From contig JANNTD010000372.1 in NCBI GenBank assembly GCA_031403315.1, positions 1-12,407 on the forward strand: a stretch of 12,407 nucleotides of DNA. Reading direction: 5' to 3'. The number at the start of each line of letters is the position of its first letter. Position 1 is the stretch's first letter. The position numbers were made by a program, and so were the translations under genes. Below are positions 1-6,730 of the stretch, piece after piece. The notes under the pieces were generated by a model. It did no database searches. It saw nothing but the letters and a program-made list of their open reading frames with translations, and was not told the origin of the DNA. Source of the stretch: DASYDU01 sp031403315. GTDB lineage: Bacteria; Planctomycetota; Planctomycetia; Pirellulales; Lacipirellulaceae.

Positions 1-49
1 CTTCCGAGGATACCAAACCATTACTAACAGACGCACTTTTCTTTTCGAA

Positions 50-583
50 TTGACCTGCTCTTTGATGACCGTGCTGGTTGCGGTCGCCGGCGCCTCTGCC
101 GACGGCGAAACCGAGGCCAAGACCATTGCAGTCGCTCTGGCCAAATTGCCAAAAGCTGATCGAGCCGTGGCAGAGTCGCAGCGCTGGTGTGCTGTCTTAG
201 AAAACAATCGCCTTGGATCAATGGGCGCACCGGTCAAAGCGACCGTCGACGGCAAGGCGGTATTTTTGTGCTGTGCTGGCTGCAAGGCCAAGGCAACCGC
301 GAAGGGACCTGCCACGCTGGCCAAGGCAACGGAGTTGAAGAAGGTCAACGCGGCGATGGCGAAACTCAATGCCGAGGATCGCACCGCAGCCGAAGCGCAA
401 CGCTTCTGTGCGGTCATGGAGAAGAGCCGGCTTGGCACGATGGGAGCGCCGGTCAAGGTGATCGTCGACGGTCAACCGGCGTTCCTCTGTTGCAAAGCAT
501 GTATCGATCGTGCCCAGGCCGACCCCAAAGCAACTCGTGCGAGAGTCGCAAAGCTCACGAAGGCCGTCGAAGACTCACAGTAG
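50..583 (+). CDS. Secreted tandem Cys-rich metal-binding domain protein (start uncertain, may begin upstream of window)
   Basis: Seen: from TTG at 50 the protein has 177 residues, with a hydrophobic N-terminal stretch ending in an Ala-rich cleavage-like site near residue 17, then two copies of one domain with an exact 73-residue period. Copy 1 has C47, C74, C75, C78; copy 2 has C120, C147, C148, C151. Each copy reads QR(W/F)CAV...LG(S/T)MGAPVK...FLCCxxC. Known: planctomycete proteins and adaptors near RND metal pumps often carry such a domain, usually as CPV where both copies here have CAV. Inference: an exported metal-binding protein handing Cu/Ag to the pump encoded 81 bases downstream, a role like CusF. 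The start is unsettled: no Shine-Dalgarno precedes TTG 50 or ATG 65, and the frame is open to base 2. Upstream codons give an Asn-Arg-Arg stretch that would suit a signal-peptide n-region, so the gene may be 5' truncated by the window. Confidence 0.75.
   Translation: MTCSLMTVLVAVAGASADGETEAKTIAVALAKLPKADRAVAESQRWCAVLENNRLGSMGAPVKATVDGKAVFLCCAGCKAKATAKGPATLAKATELKKVNAAMAKLNAEDRTAAEAQRFCAVMEKSRLGTMGAPVKVIVDGQPAFLCCKACIDRAQADPKATRARVAKLTKAVEDSQ
140..502 (+). repeat. Intragenic tandem duplication encoding the 73-residue Cys domain
   Basis: Two units start at AKL residues 31 and 104 of the upstream gene (bases 140 and 359) and match through to the last Cys of the CCxxC motif (bases 283 and 502). 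Shared features are the DR...A(E)xQR lead-in, the single Cys, LG(S/T)MGAPVK, VDG and CCxxC. The DNA of the units has diverged, so the duplication is old or selected at protein level only. Confidence 0.7.
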
Positions 584-652
584 GATCGTTCATTCAAGTT
601 GCGTGACCGACAAGCGGCGGCTGCGCTAGAGCACGTCACAGCCGGAATGATT

Positions 653-657
653 GGAAG
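653..657 (+). promoter_or_regulatory. Ribosome binding site of the RND permease
   Basis: GGAAG lies 7 bases before ATG 665 and supports that start. The 81-base gap after the previous stop also holds a small nested dyad (GTGAC at 603-607 with GTCAC at 635-639, AGCG at 613-616 with CGCT at 624-627), which is too weak to call a terminator. Confidence 0.45.
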
Positions 658-664
658 CTGATAC

Positions 665-3600
665 ATGATTGAAAAAATCATTGAACTCTCGATCCGCAAC
701 CGCTTCGTGGTGCTGATCCTGGCGGCGGCACTGACCGTGGCTGGCGTTTACGCCTTGCTGAATACGCCGGTCGACGCGATTCCCGATTTGAGCGAGAACC
801 AGGTCATTGTCTTTACGGATTGGATGGGGCGAAGTCCGCGGGAGATCGAAGATCAGGTCTCCTATCCCCTGTCGCGCAAGCTGCAAGGTCTGGCAGGGGT
901 GCGCGCGGTCCGATCGTCGAGCGAGTTTAACTTCTCGATGATTACGATCATTTTTGAAGACAATATCGACTTCTATTTCGCCCGCCAGCGCGTGACCGAG
1001 AAGCTCAGCCAAGCCAGTAATTACCTGCCGGCCGGGGTCGTGCCGTACTTGGCGCCGGACGCGACGGCGCTTGGCCAGATTTTCTGGTACACGGTTGAGG
1101 CCAGCTCGTCGAATCCGATTGACTCCGCCAAGCTCTGGGCGCTGAACAAGTTTTACATTGGCCCACAACTCAATGCTGCCTCCGGCGTAGCCGACGTGGC
1201 CGTCGTCGGTGGCACGCCACTTGAATATCAAGTGGATGTGCGCCCCGAAGCGTTACGTTCCTATGGCATTTCTCTCGGCGACCTCTACGCGGCAGTTGGC
1301 AAAAGCAACATGCCAGCCGGGGGCGGTGTCATTCAGAAAAACAACGCCGAATACATCGTGCGCGGCGTCTGCTGGATCAAGGACAAGTCGGACATCGAGA
1401 ACACGGTCATCAAGGAAGTCGAAGGTACTCCAATCTATGTCAAGACAGTGGCGGACGTACACGTAGGGGTTCAGTTCCGCCGCAGCGTCTACGAAAAAGA
1501 CGGAAATGAGGTAGTCGGTGGCGCGGTATTGATGCGTCACGGCGAGAATCCGCTGGAGGTCACTCAGCGGATCAAGGAACGAATCCACGAATTGCAGCCA
1601 GGGTTGCCGGCAGGCGTCCACATCGTGCCGGCCTACGATCGAACACGGCTCATCAGCGGGGCAATTCACACGCTCCGCGAGGTGATGTGGCATGAAATGG
1701 TCATTGCCTCACTGGCTATTCTCTTGATTTTGACCCATGTGCGCAGCGTGTTCGTCATTTGCATCACGTTGCCTTTGGCCGTGTTGTTCTCGTTTCTGCT
1801 GATGTGGCTGCTGCGAATAACCGGCATCATCGACATCCAGGCCAACATCATGTCGCTGGCCGGCATCACGATTTCCATCGGCATCCTGGTGGATCAGGCC
1901 ATCGTGATGGTAGAGAACGCCACCCATCACTTGAAGGACCATTTTGGGACCAAGCGAGTCACCGGCGACATCCGAGAGCTCGTGATCGGGCCTTGCCGCA
2001 CGGTTGGGCGACCGATCTTTTTCTCGGTACTGATTATGCTGTTGTCGTTCGTGCCGGTCTTCATGCTCAGCGGTCGGGAAGGAAAGCTATTTCATCCGCT
2101 GGCGTTCACGAAAAGCTTTGCCATGATCGGAGTGGCCCTGATCTCGATAACGCTCGTTCCGGCTTTGATTCCGACCTTCATTCGAGGTCGCTTGCGAAGC
2201 GAGGAAGAAAACCCGATCGTCCGCAGCTTCATCAATATCTATAAGCCACTTCTCACCTGGGCGCTTCCACGGCGAAATCTCGTGATGTGGATGTTTGCCG
2301 CCTTGCTCGTCCTGGCGGCGGGCATGTTCCCGCTCCAGGCTATCATCGGCCAGGGCGCCAGTGAGACCGCTTGGAAGGCGACGTTTCTCGGTGTATTTGG
2401 GCTCGTGACAGCCTTGACCGTGATTTTCACTCGCGGGCTCAAGTGGCAAGTCCTCTCATTGGCAACCCTGGTGCTGGTGGGCCAATGGGCCTTCCATTTT
2501 ACCAAGATCGGCGTGGCCTTCATGCCCGCCTTGGACGAAGGCACGACGCTCGACATGCCGGTCACGGTGCCGCGGGCGAGCGTCACGCAAGCCGCCGACG
2601 ATCTTAAAGCTCGCGATGCTTTGTTGCGCGGCTTTCCCGAAGTCGAATCCGTGATCGGAAAATCGGGACGAGCCGATACGCCCACCGATCCAGCGCCGCT
2701 CGACATGGTCGAAACCTTTGTCAATTTCCGACCCAAGGAGTTGTGGCCCAAGCGAGTGCTCAAGTACGATCATGCCGAAAAACAGGTAGGCAAGGTCCTG
2801 CAAGTCCTGGAGGACAATGGGTATGTCAATCGCGCCACGGACGAGGATGATCGCGGAAACCTCATCAATGACGGCACGCAAAAGGCACTGGAACGATTCG
2901 ATGAAATGATGCGCGACCTGGCCCTGCTGCGGTATAAGGAGTTTGAGCGGGAGTTGAGCCCGGAGCTTACACGGTTCGCCGTGGCGGAAGCGATTCGGAT
3001 GATGGAAGACGCTCAATCGCTTGGTTGGTCCCGGGAGATCGATAAATCGTCGGAAGTTGACCGATTATCAAAGGAACTGACGAACAAGTATGGCGTGTGG
3101 CTGGCAAGGAATCCTGCTCTCGAAGACGTGACTGCCCTGAGCCAAGATGTGGCACAATCACTCAAGGACAACGACGTCGTCGAGGACCTGGTCACTGCGC
3201 TGGAGCTGCACGAGTCGATGGTTGCGAGGCTCTTTACCACGATCTCGGAAGCATTGGGCGCTGACCGGAAGACATTTTTTGACTCCCTCCTCCATGCGGT
3301 CGAGGCAGAGCGGGCCAGGCTGTGGACCGAGCGCGTCAAGCAGGTCAACTGGGAACTCCACGACCGCGGCTCGACCGCGTTCAACGGGTATGCGATGGAG
3401 GAGTTGGTCAAAGCCGCCGGCAAGGCGGGTCTAACAGAGGGTGCGAAACACAGGGCCGCGGCAGAGCGATTTGCGGAGGAAGTCGTCAAATCTCAGCTTG
3501 GCCAAGACTTCGACCAAGTAGCTTTCGAGCCTTTTAACGCATTGCGTGCGGACCTGGACAAAGAATTTGCCGACACCGTCTTCTTCTGGCCCCGACAGAC

Positions 3601-5071
3601 CGGCCCGAAGGGCGACCTTGTCGATGACGAAATGGGGCGGGTTCTCCAAGTGCCCGGCTGGAGCAACATCTTCACGCAGCCGATCATCAATCGCATTGAA
3701 ATGCTCTCCACGGGAGTGCGGACCGATATCGGCGTGAAGGTGTTCGGCGAAGACTTGGACACGATCGACCAGGTGTGCAAGTCGATCGAAGCAGCCTTGA
3801 AACCAATCAACGGCGCGCGTGACGTGATTGCCGCGCCCATCATGGGCAAGGGATATTTGCAAATTGACATCGACCGGGAACAAGCCGCTCGATATGGCAT
3901 CGCGGTCGAAGACATTCAAAATGAAATTGAGGTTGCGTTGGCCGGCCGCGCAGTCACGTACACGGTCGAGAAGCGAGATCGGATCCCCGTGCGTATTCGG
4001 TACGCCCGCGTTAGCCGCGAAGATGAGGAGAGCATCCGCCGACTGCTGGTAAGCGCAGGAGGCATGTCAAGCAGTGGCGGCGGCAACGGTGCCATTGCAA
4101 TGAGCAGCACGGGACAGGCTTCGCCATCGATGGGCCAATCCGCAACGACGGATGGCGGCCAATCTTCGATCAATGAAAACCACGATGCCACGACGCTGCA
4201 CGCGGCCAAAGGGAAAGTCCTCGTCCCGCTCGAAGCGGTCGCCACGGTGAAGATCGTGGAAGGCCCCGCCATGATTAAGAGCGAGAACGGACGGCTGCTG
4301 AATTACGTCACTCTGAATGTGCGTGGTCGCGATATTGTAGGCTACGTGGACGAAGCCCAGCGCGTCGTGGCACAAAAGGTTCATCTGCCCGAGGGAGTGC
4401 ATATCGAATGGAGCGGCGAGTTTGAGCACCAGGTTCGCGCGGCTCGCACATTGCGATTCGTGTTTCCCGCAGTCATCGTGCTGATCTTCGTGATCCTGTA
4501 TCTAACATACAATGACCTGGCCGACGCCGCGCTGATGATGTTGGCTGTGCCCGAGGCATTGGCCGGCGGCGCGTTTTTCATGTTCCTTTTCCCGAAAATC
4601 ATGCAAGGCTGGTCCGCTCCTCCAATGGATTTTAGCGTAGCGGTGTGGGTGGGATTTATCGCTTGCTTCGGAATGGCCACGGAGACGGGCATCATCATGC
4701 TCGTCTATTTGCGCGAGGCCATTGAAAAACGCGGCGGGCTGGAGAACATCCAATCGCTGGAAGAGCTACGCCAGGCCGTGATCGAAGGCGCCGTGCATCG
4801 GCTCCGTCCAAAACTCCTCACCGAGGGCGTGGCCATCATTGCCATCTTTCCGATGGTCTTTGCCACGGGCGTCGGAGGCGAGATTCTGGCACCGATGGCC
4901 TTGCCCGTCTTGGGTGGGCTCTTGATCTCAGATGAGGTCGTTGACCTCTTTCTGCCGGTGCGGTTCTATTGGGTTCGTAGGGCGAGGTGGCTCAAGATTC
5001 ACGGGCGGCAGAAGGCGACGGAAGAATTGCCGGTAACCGACCAACCCGAACGAGAACCCGCTCTTGCGTAA
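665..5071 (+). CDS. cusA: CusA/CzcA-family heavy-metal efflux RND permease, enlarged form
   Basis: Inner-membrane proton-driven pump of the HAE-1/HME type, expected to export Cu(I)/Ag(I) through a tripartite complex. Seen: the N-terminus MIEKII...NRF, NTPVDAIPDLS and the TM4 motif GILVDQAIVMVEN match CusA. D410 (CusA D405), E1340 (E939) and K1383 (K984) of the proton path are present. M631, M681 and M1013 align with the CusA metal triad M573, M623, M672, favouring Cu/Ag over Zn/Co. At 1468 residues it is some 420 longer than E. coli CusA. The excess sits in three places: about 53 residues with two extra hydrophobic helices (around 558-612), about 280 charged helical residues (695-975), and about 53 Ser/Gly/Met-rich residues (1130-1182). 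The last helix carries D1423, E1424 and D1427. The frame is unbroken. CusB and CusC partners are not in the window. Family call is secure; metal choice is inferred. Confidence 0.93.
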   Translation: MIEKIIELSIRNRFVVLILAAALTVAGVYALLNTPVDAIPDLSENQVIVFTDWMGRSPREIEDQVSYPLSRKLQGLAGVRAVRSSSEFNFSMITIIFEDNIDFYFARQRVTEKLSQASNYLPAGVVPYLAPDATALGQIFWYTVEASSSNPIDSAKLWALNKFYIGPQLNAASGVADVAVVGGTPLEYQVDVRPEALRSYGISLGDLYAAVGKSNMPAGGGVIQKNNAEYIVRGVCWIKDKSDIENTVIKEVEGTPIYVKTVADVHVGVQFRRSVYEKDGNEVVGGAVLMRHGENPLEVTQRIKERIHELQPGLPAGVHIVPAYDRTRLISGAIHTLREVMWHEMVIASLAILLILTHVRSVFVICITLPLAVLFSFLLMWLLRITGIIDIQANIMSLAGITISIGILVDQAIVMVENATHHLKDHFGTKRVTGDIRELVIGPCRTVGRPIFFSVLIMLLSFVPVFMLSGREGKLFHPLAFTKSFAMIGVALISITLVPALIPTFIRGRLRSEEENPIVRSFINIYKPLLTWALPRRNLVMWMFAALLVLAAGMFPLQAIIGQGASETAWKATFLGVFGLVTALTVIFTRGLKWQVLSLATLVLVGQWAFHFTKIGVAFMPALDEGTTLDMPVTVPRASVTQAADDLKARDALLRGFPEVESVIGKSGRADTPTDPAPLDMVETFVNFRPKELWPKRVLKYDHAEKQVGKVLQVLEDNGYVNRATDEDDRGNLINDGTQKALERFDEMMRDLALLRYKEFERELSPELTRFAVAEAIRMMEDAQSLGWSREIDKSSEVDRLSKELTNKYGVWLARNPALEDVTALSQDVAQSLKDNDVVEDLVTALELHESMVARLFTTISEALGADRKTFFDSLLHAVEAERARLWTERVKQVNWELHDRGSTAFNGYAMEELVKAAGKAGLTEGAKHRAAAERFAEEVVKSQLGQDFDQVAFEPFNALRADLDKEFADTVFFWPRQTGPKGDLVDDEMGRVLQVPGWSNIFTQPIINRIEMLSTGVRTDIGVKVFGEDLDTIDQVCKSIEAALKPINGARDVIAAPIMGKGYLQIDIDREQAARYGIAVEDIQNEIEVALAGRAVTYTVEKRDRIPVRIRYARVSREDEESIRRLLVSAGGMSSSGGGNGAIAMSSTGQASPSMGQSATTDGGQSSINENHDATTLHAAKGKVLVPLEAVATVKIVEGPAMIKSENGRLLNYVTLNVRGRDIVGYVDEAQRVVAQKVHLPEGVHIEWSGEFEHQVRAARTLRFVFPAVIVLIFVILYLTYNDLADAALMMLAVPEALAGGAFFMFLFPKIMQGWSAPPMDFSVAVWVGFIACFGMATETGIIMLVYLREAIEKRGGLENIQSLEELRQAVIEGAVHRLRPKLLTEGVAIIAIFPMVFATGVGGEILAPMALPVLGGLLISDEVVDLFLPVRFYWVRRARWLKIHGRQKATEELPVTDQPEREPALA

Positions 5072-5276
5072 TCCCAGGCAGGCACACTTGGATCGTCCTG
5101 AGGACTTGGCCGACCTGCCAAGCAATCTCACGGGCTCCGAATCATCTCTGGCCGGCGACCTTGGACCTGGCGAGGAACAACGCTCGCGGGAATGGCAGGA
5201 GCTGCCAAGGCATTAGGCAATTGCCCCTCGTCATAATCTGACCACCAGTTCTTGTCATTGTCGTCTGGCATCGCTT

Positions 5277-5299
5277 AAACCCTTGTGACGCCAGGGTTT
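5277..5299 (+). terminator. Candidate transcription terminator hairpin after the RND permease
   Basis: AAACCCT and AGGGTTT form a perfect 7-base stem with a 9-base loop about 205 bases past the permease stop. Only three T follow the G-rich arm, so it is not a classical intrinsic terminator. It could instead be part of the leader of the next gene. Confidence 0.25.
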
Positions 5300-5345
5300 C
5301 CGAGTCCACCTATTGGAGTCGCGACGAAGCCCCGCCGGTCGGCAT

Positions 5346-5399
5346 GTCGCTTGCTTTGCAGCTGTCTGACACTCGTCATAACACAGCGTTGCAAGCGAC
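5346..5399 (+). repeat. Nested inverted repeat immediately upstream of the peptidase start
   Basis: GTCGCTTGC (5346-5354) and GCAAGCGAC (5391-5399) are perfect 9-base arms. Inside them GCTGT (5361-5365) pairs with ACAGC (5383-5387), and TGAC (5367-5370) pairs with GTCA (5375-5378) around a 4-base loop. The structure ends 6 bases before ATG 5406, so in RNA it would mask the start. It could be an operator, a 5' UTR control element or a dispersed palindromic repeat. Confidence 0.5.
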
Positions 5400-5405
5400 T
5401 CGACC

Positions 5406-6290
5406 ATGCAGATTCACGCCAACTGGCTCGCGCCCCTCGTCGTCCTATTCTTGTCGATTTGGTCCCACTCTCTCCTGGCCCAGTGTTGCTCAGGCCGAGT
5501 TTGCGCCTGTCCAACCAGCTCCGTGGAATTGAGCAGCCATCGGCATGGCCGATGGTTCATAGTGGAGTCCGACAACTTTCAAGTCTGCTCCGAGCACTCC
5601 GCTGGGCACGCCAAAAATCTAGCACGTCACGCGGAATCAGTTCGCACGGCACTGGGGGCAAAGTGGCTCGGAAAATCGCTGGAGGAAAAATGGAATCCCC
5701 GGTGTCAAATCGTCCTGCACGGATCTCAGCAGAGTTACGTCAGTGCGTGCGGCCGGGGAAGTGAGCGCACCGTCGGCTCATCGCTCATCAATGTCAGCGA
5801 AGGTCGAACCGTCAGCCGGCGAATTGACCTGCTTGGCAGTGGGACGGATTTTTTGTCGGCTGCATTGCCCCATGAACTGACACACGTCGTTCTTCGAGAG
5901 CGGCTTCCATCGACGGGCGTGCCTCGATGGGCGGATGAGGGAGCGGCAATTCTTGCCGATTCCAAAGCAAAGCAAGGCCGACACGACAAAGACCTCGCCG
6001 ACGCGCTGCTGCGTCGCACAACGTTTCAAGCAGGTGAACTCCTGACGAGAGACGAATATCCTGGCCCGGATCGGATGGGTGCCTTTTACGGTCAAAGCGC
6101 TTCGGTGGCGAAGTTCCTGATCGACCAAAAGAATCCCGAGCGATTCGTGGAGTTCATCGAACAGGCGACCGTGGTGGGCTACGATGCGGCTCTTCAGAAG
6201 TGCTATGGGATCAAGAGCGTAATCGAACTGGACCGGCAATGGCGACGGCATTTGCATCCAGTCCGCACCGCTTCAACACCGACTAGTTGA
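5406..6290 (+). CDS. Secreted HExxH metallopeptidase-like protein (peptidase MA / gluzincin type), Cys-rich N-terminus
   Basis: Seen: 294 residues with a signal peptide (residues 1 to about 25, hydrophobic core LVVLFLSIW, cleavage after SLLA). The mature N-terminus starts Q-C-C and has C27, C28, C33, C35. The zinc motif HELTH is at 156-160, and a following W-A-D-E-G (175-179) supplies the third ligand E178. A stretch after it (SASVAKFLIDQ) and the C-terminal RQWRRHL segment resemble peptidase MA-like domains, which act as small extracytoplasmic metallopeptidases. The -1 residue before C27 is Gln, so the lipobox is poor and a lipoprotein is unlikely. ATG 5406 was chosen because it starts the signal peptide; no Shine-Dalgarno is visible and a hairpin precedes it. 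Substrate is unknown. Inference: the CC-x4-C-x-C cluster may bind the metal handled by the neighbouring pumps. It is convergent with the next two genes. Confidence 0.8.
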   Translation: MQIHANWLAPLVVLFLSIWSHSLLAQCCSGRVCACPTSSVELSSHRHGRWFIVESDNFQVCSEHSAGHAKNLARHAESVRTALGAKWLGKSLEEKWNPRCQIVLHGSQQSYVSACGRGSERTVGSSLINVSEGRTVSRRIDLLGSGTDFLSAALPHELTHVVLRERLPSTGVPRWADEGAAILADSKAKQGRHDKDLADALLRRTTFQAGELLTRDEYPGPDRMGAFYGQSASVAKFLIDQKNPERFVEFIEQATVVGYDAALQKCYGIKSVIELDRQWRRHLHPVRTASTPTS

Positions 6291-6461
6291 ATCCAAGCGC
6301 TTCGCATCTTCTCCTCTGCGTGGCATCCGATTCCGAAGACTTGCAACTTGGACGGATTCTGGCGCGGTCAAGCAGACTATCGCCCGACCCGCAGCGCGAT
6401 GAGTGCCGACAATCCTCGATTCGTACCGCCGGTCTCTAAAGGACCGCCAAAGTATCGGCCG
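6291..6461. other. Convergent intergenic region
   Basis: The region lies between the ends of the peptidase (+) and the lipoprotein (-). It holds one short dyad, CGGTC/GACCG at 6430-6446 with a 7-base loop, which could end transcription in either direction but lacks a T-run. No gene is seen here; a plus-strand frame starting at 6348 runs opposite the lipoprotein and looks like a shadow. Confidence 0.4.
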
Positions 6462-6728
6462 TTATTTAACGGCAACGACCTTCCCGGAAACCGATACTTC
6501 GACTTCGCGTACCTTACCGGTTGGCAACTTTCCGCGAATTTGATATGCATCCTCTCCGTTCGCCTTAATCCTGCGAGCGCTTTCAAACTTCACGCGCGGC
6601 AGCGCCTTCTGAGCGACTTCCATGAGATCAGGCCGAACATCACTGACCGGTACAACCGTGGACGGGGCCGGCTCGCTGCCGCAGCCGACGCAACATGCAA
6701 CAACAAGCAAAGCCGCAAACCATCGCAT
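6462..6728 (-). CDS. Small PepSY-like lipoprotein
   Basis: Seen: 88 residues from ATG 6728, with a short positive N-terminus, a hydrophobic stretch AALLVV and then C12, C13 and C16. Both V-V-A-C12 and C-V-G-C16 could be read as the lipobox; C16 followed by Gly-Ser looks the more usual. The mature part has one domain with the pattern ALPRVKFESARRI...YQIRGKLP...VEVSVSGKVV, which fits a PepSY-like fold of about 50-60 residues (beta strands after a helix). Such domains are small, often exported and sometimes inhibitory to peptidases; its role here is unknown. ATG 6728 is 2 bases after the stop of the prepilin-like gene and has GGGGAG at a good distance. A TTG at 6734 overlaps that stop but sits too close to the GGGGAG. 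Probably translated from the same message as its upstream neighbour. Confidence 0.65.
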   Translation of the reverse strand: MRWFAALLVVACCVGCGSEPAPSTVVPVSDVRPDLMEVAQKALPRVKFESARRIKANGEDAYQIRGKLPTGKVREVEVSVSGKVVAVK

Positions 6729-6730
6729 CG

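Larger units (their letters stand above)
5072..5405. other. Gene-free stretch after the RND permease with several short hairpins
   Basis: No convincing gene is seen in these 334 bases. Perfect short dyads: CTTGGC/GCCAAG at 5105-5122 (6-base loop), TGGCAG/CTGCCA at 5193-5207 (3-base loop), the palindrome GGCAATTGCC at 5217-5226, AAACCCT/AGGGTTT at 5277-5299, and a larger nested dyad at 5346-5399. A short frame without early stops runs from about TTG 5064 or 5088 to the TAG near 5214 (roughly 40-50 codons, Glu/Leu/Pro-rich) in a frame shifted from the permease. I do not recognise its product and do not call it a gene. Confidence 0.5.

Noticed and set aside
626..1231. 201-residue frame on the minus strand opposite the pump gene
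   Set aside because: It lies fully against a well supported CusA frame and shows no recognisable motif; typical antisense shadow in GC-rich DNA.
5379..5405. Resemblance of the bases before the peptidase (translating as NTALQAT in one frame) to integron attC sites
   Set aside because: An attC has its RYYYAAC and GTTRRRY boxes at the outer ends of the palindrome. Here the AAC lies in the hairpin interior and no GTTRRRY partner is found.
5285..5764. Plus-strand reading frame of 159 residues overlapping the peptidase start
   Set aside because: It covers the peptidase signal peptide in another frame, has Arg/Ser-rich shadow-like composition and no domain; the HELTH frame is clearly the coding one.
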